Below, piece after piece: positions 5,938-6,919 of a DNA stretch of 6,919 bases. The stretch is taken from NCBI GenBank assembly GCA_015487515.1, contig WFPQ01000012.1:1-6919 (forward strand), given 5' to 3'. The position numbers and the translations under genes are program-made. Positions within the stretch are counted from its first letter, which is position 1, and each line of letters opens with the position of its first letter. The notes beneath the pieces are model-generated. The model saw nothing but the letters and a program-made list of their open reading frames with translations. It did not search any database and was not told where the DNA came from. Source of the stretch: Hyphomicrobiales bacterium (GTDB lineage Bacteria > Pseudomonadota > Alphaproteobacteria > Rhizobiales > Devosiaceae).

Positions 5938-6723
5938 ATGAAAGCCCTATATACAGCCGCCTCCGGCATGGCCGCCCAGGAACGGAACGTGGAGGTGATT
6001 TCCAACAATATCGCCAACATGCGCACCACCGGCTACAAGCGCCAGCGCGCTGAATTTCAGGATCTTATCTACCAGACCATACGCCAGGCCGGTTCCCTCA
6101 CCTCGGCCACCGGAACCCAGGTTCCCGTCGGCATAGAAATCGGCTCCGGCGTCAAGACCGCCGCCACCGCCCGCATCATGAGCCAGGGAAGTGTCGAGCC
6201 GACCCAGAAGGACCTGGACCTGGCCATTCGAGGCGAGGGCATGTTTGTTATCACCCTTCCCGATGGAAGAACCGGATATACCAGGGATGGCGCCTTTGAG
6301 CGCAACAATACCGGCACCCTGGTCACCATGGACGGCTACGAACTGCAACCCGGCATAGTGATACCCGACACCGCCCGTTCCATTTCCATATCCGAAGACG
6401 GGGTTGTCGAGGCCTTTATCGGTACTGATTCCACCGCCACCCAGCTGGGCCAGATTCAACTGGCCCGCTTTGCCAACAAGACCGGCCTTGAATCCATTGG
6501 CGGTAACCTGTTCGTTGAAACCGGAGCCAGCGGCAGCCCCCAGCTGGGCTCTCCCAACTCCGGCAGTTTCGGCGGAGTCCTGCAGGGTTATCTTGAACTG
6601 GCCAATGTCAATGCCGTGACCGAAATTGCCGACCTGATCGCCGCCCAGCGGGCCTACGAAATGAATTCCCGGGTGGTCTCGGGGGCTGACGAGATGATGG
6701 CATCGGTCAGCCAGCTGCGCTAG
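5938..6723 (+). CDS. flgG: Flagellar distal rod protein FlgG
   Basis: 261 residues, the standard FlgG length. FlgG forms the distal rod that passes through the P and L rings and is exported by the flagellar type III system. The start MKALYTAASGMAAQE is diagnostic, and the rod signature SNNIANMRTTGYKRQ lies at 22-36. YQTIRQAGSLTSATGTQVPVG (45-65) corresponds to the FlgG-specific segment that stiffens the rod compared with the hook. DLDLAIRGEGMFVITLPDG (92-110) and YTRDGAFERNNTGTLV (114-129) are core family motifs. The C-terminal helix has NVNAVTEIADLIAAQRAYE (223-241), the axial-protein signature. The gene begins 19 nt after the flgF stop and is followed at once by flgA, so the three are almost certainly cotranscribed. 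No anomalies seen. Confidence 0.98.
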   Translation: MKALYTAASGMAAQERNVEVISNNIANMRTTGYKRQRAEFQDLIYQTIRQAGSLTSATGTQVPVGIEIGSGVKTAATARIMSQGSVEPTQKDLDLAIRGEGMFVITLPDGRTGYTRDGAFERNNTGTLVTMDGYELQPGIVIPDTARSISISEDGVVEAFIGTDSTATQLGQIQLARFANKTGLESIGGNLFVETGASGSPQLGSPNSGSFGGVLQGYLELANVNAVTEIADLIAAQRAYEMNSRVVSGADEMMASVSQLR

Positions 6724-6734
6724 GAGGGATGAAA

Positions 6735-6919
6735 ATGTCCATTGAATTCAAAGCCATGCTTGCCGGACTTGTTGCGGTTTCCTTTCTCGTTTTTTCTCCC
6801 GCCCTCCAGGCAAGGCCGATTCTCAAGAGCGATGTCAGCGTAACCTCGGCAATCGTAACGGTTGGCGACATGTTCGAAAATGCCGGCATGTTTTCCGAAA
6901 GCGCCCTGTTCCGCAGTCC
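6735..6919 (+). CDS. flgA: Flagellar P-ring assembly chaperone FlgA, N-terminal 61 residues (3' end off window)
   Basis: The frame is open to the right edge. FlgA is a periplasmic chaperone for the P-ring protein FlgI. A Sec signal peptide covers about residues 1-26: hydrophobic core MLAGLVAVSFLVFSPAL with an AxA-like end (LQA before RP). The mature part begins RPILKSDVSVTSAIVTVGDM and has FENAG and SALFRS, matching the alphaproteobacterial FlgA N-terminus, where a 'L+ DV V ... GD+FENAG' region usually leads to an FRAPAPG-type stretch. I chose ATG 6735 because GGAGG (6723-6727, overlapping the flgG stop) sits 7 nt upstream; an in-frame ATG at 6729 directly abuts the ribosome binding site and would add two residues. 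The call rests on the partial N-terminus and its position after flgG. Confidence 0.88.
   Translation, partial: MSIEFKAMLAGLVAVSFLVFSPALQARPILKSDVSVTSAIVTVGDMFENAGMFSESALFRS

Noticed and set aside
5947..6459. 170-codon minus-strand frame antisense to flgG
   Set aside because: It is Gly-rich, an antisense artefact of a well-conserved flgG.

Overview
The window is a flagellar locus from a Gram-negative bacterium, most probably an alphaproteobacterium with a polar flagellum. The lineage call rests on the adjacent set fliL, fliM, a DUF6468-type membrane protein and a MotE-like protein facing flgF, flgG and flgA. It is supported by a promoter region that reads like the Caulobacter flagellar hierarchy (CtrA-type site, FlbD-type sites, sigma-54 core). 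The gene order resembles Rhodospirillales and related orders; I cannot name a genus from sequence alone.

Layout. On the minus strand, read from about 4890 down to 1, a tightly packed operon runs fliL (inner-membrane, stator-associated), fliM (C-ring switch protein), a small DUF6468-like single-pass protein and a MotE-like protein. The fliM, DUF6468 and motE genes overlap by 4 nt at each junction (ATGA, then GTGA). After a gap of about 310 bases with no convincing gene comes the first 530 codons of a large exported protein that runs off the left edge. On the plus strand, flgF and flgG (proximal and distal rod) are followed immediately by the start of flgA (P-ring chaperone), cut by the right edge.

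The roughly 290-base divergent region (4891-5180) holds the most legible regulation. A CtrA-like site lies next to fliL, then four TTTTGCC/GGCAAAA half-sites in two inverted pairs, an AT-rich stretch, and a well-spaced sigma-54 promoter 66-80 nt upstream of flgF. This suggests that the early operon (fliL-fliM and on) and the later rod operon (flgF-flgG-flgA) are switched from one shared control region.

Together the genes build the switch and stator interface (FliL, FliM, MotE-like, probably DUF6468) and the rod and P-ring (FlgF, FlgG, FlgA). The least understood parts are the DUF6468-like protein and the large exported protein, in which I see three degenerate beta-rich modules. I see no mobile element, CRISPR array, tRNA or rRNA. 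Most of the window is core motility machinery rather than an unknown system.
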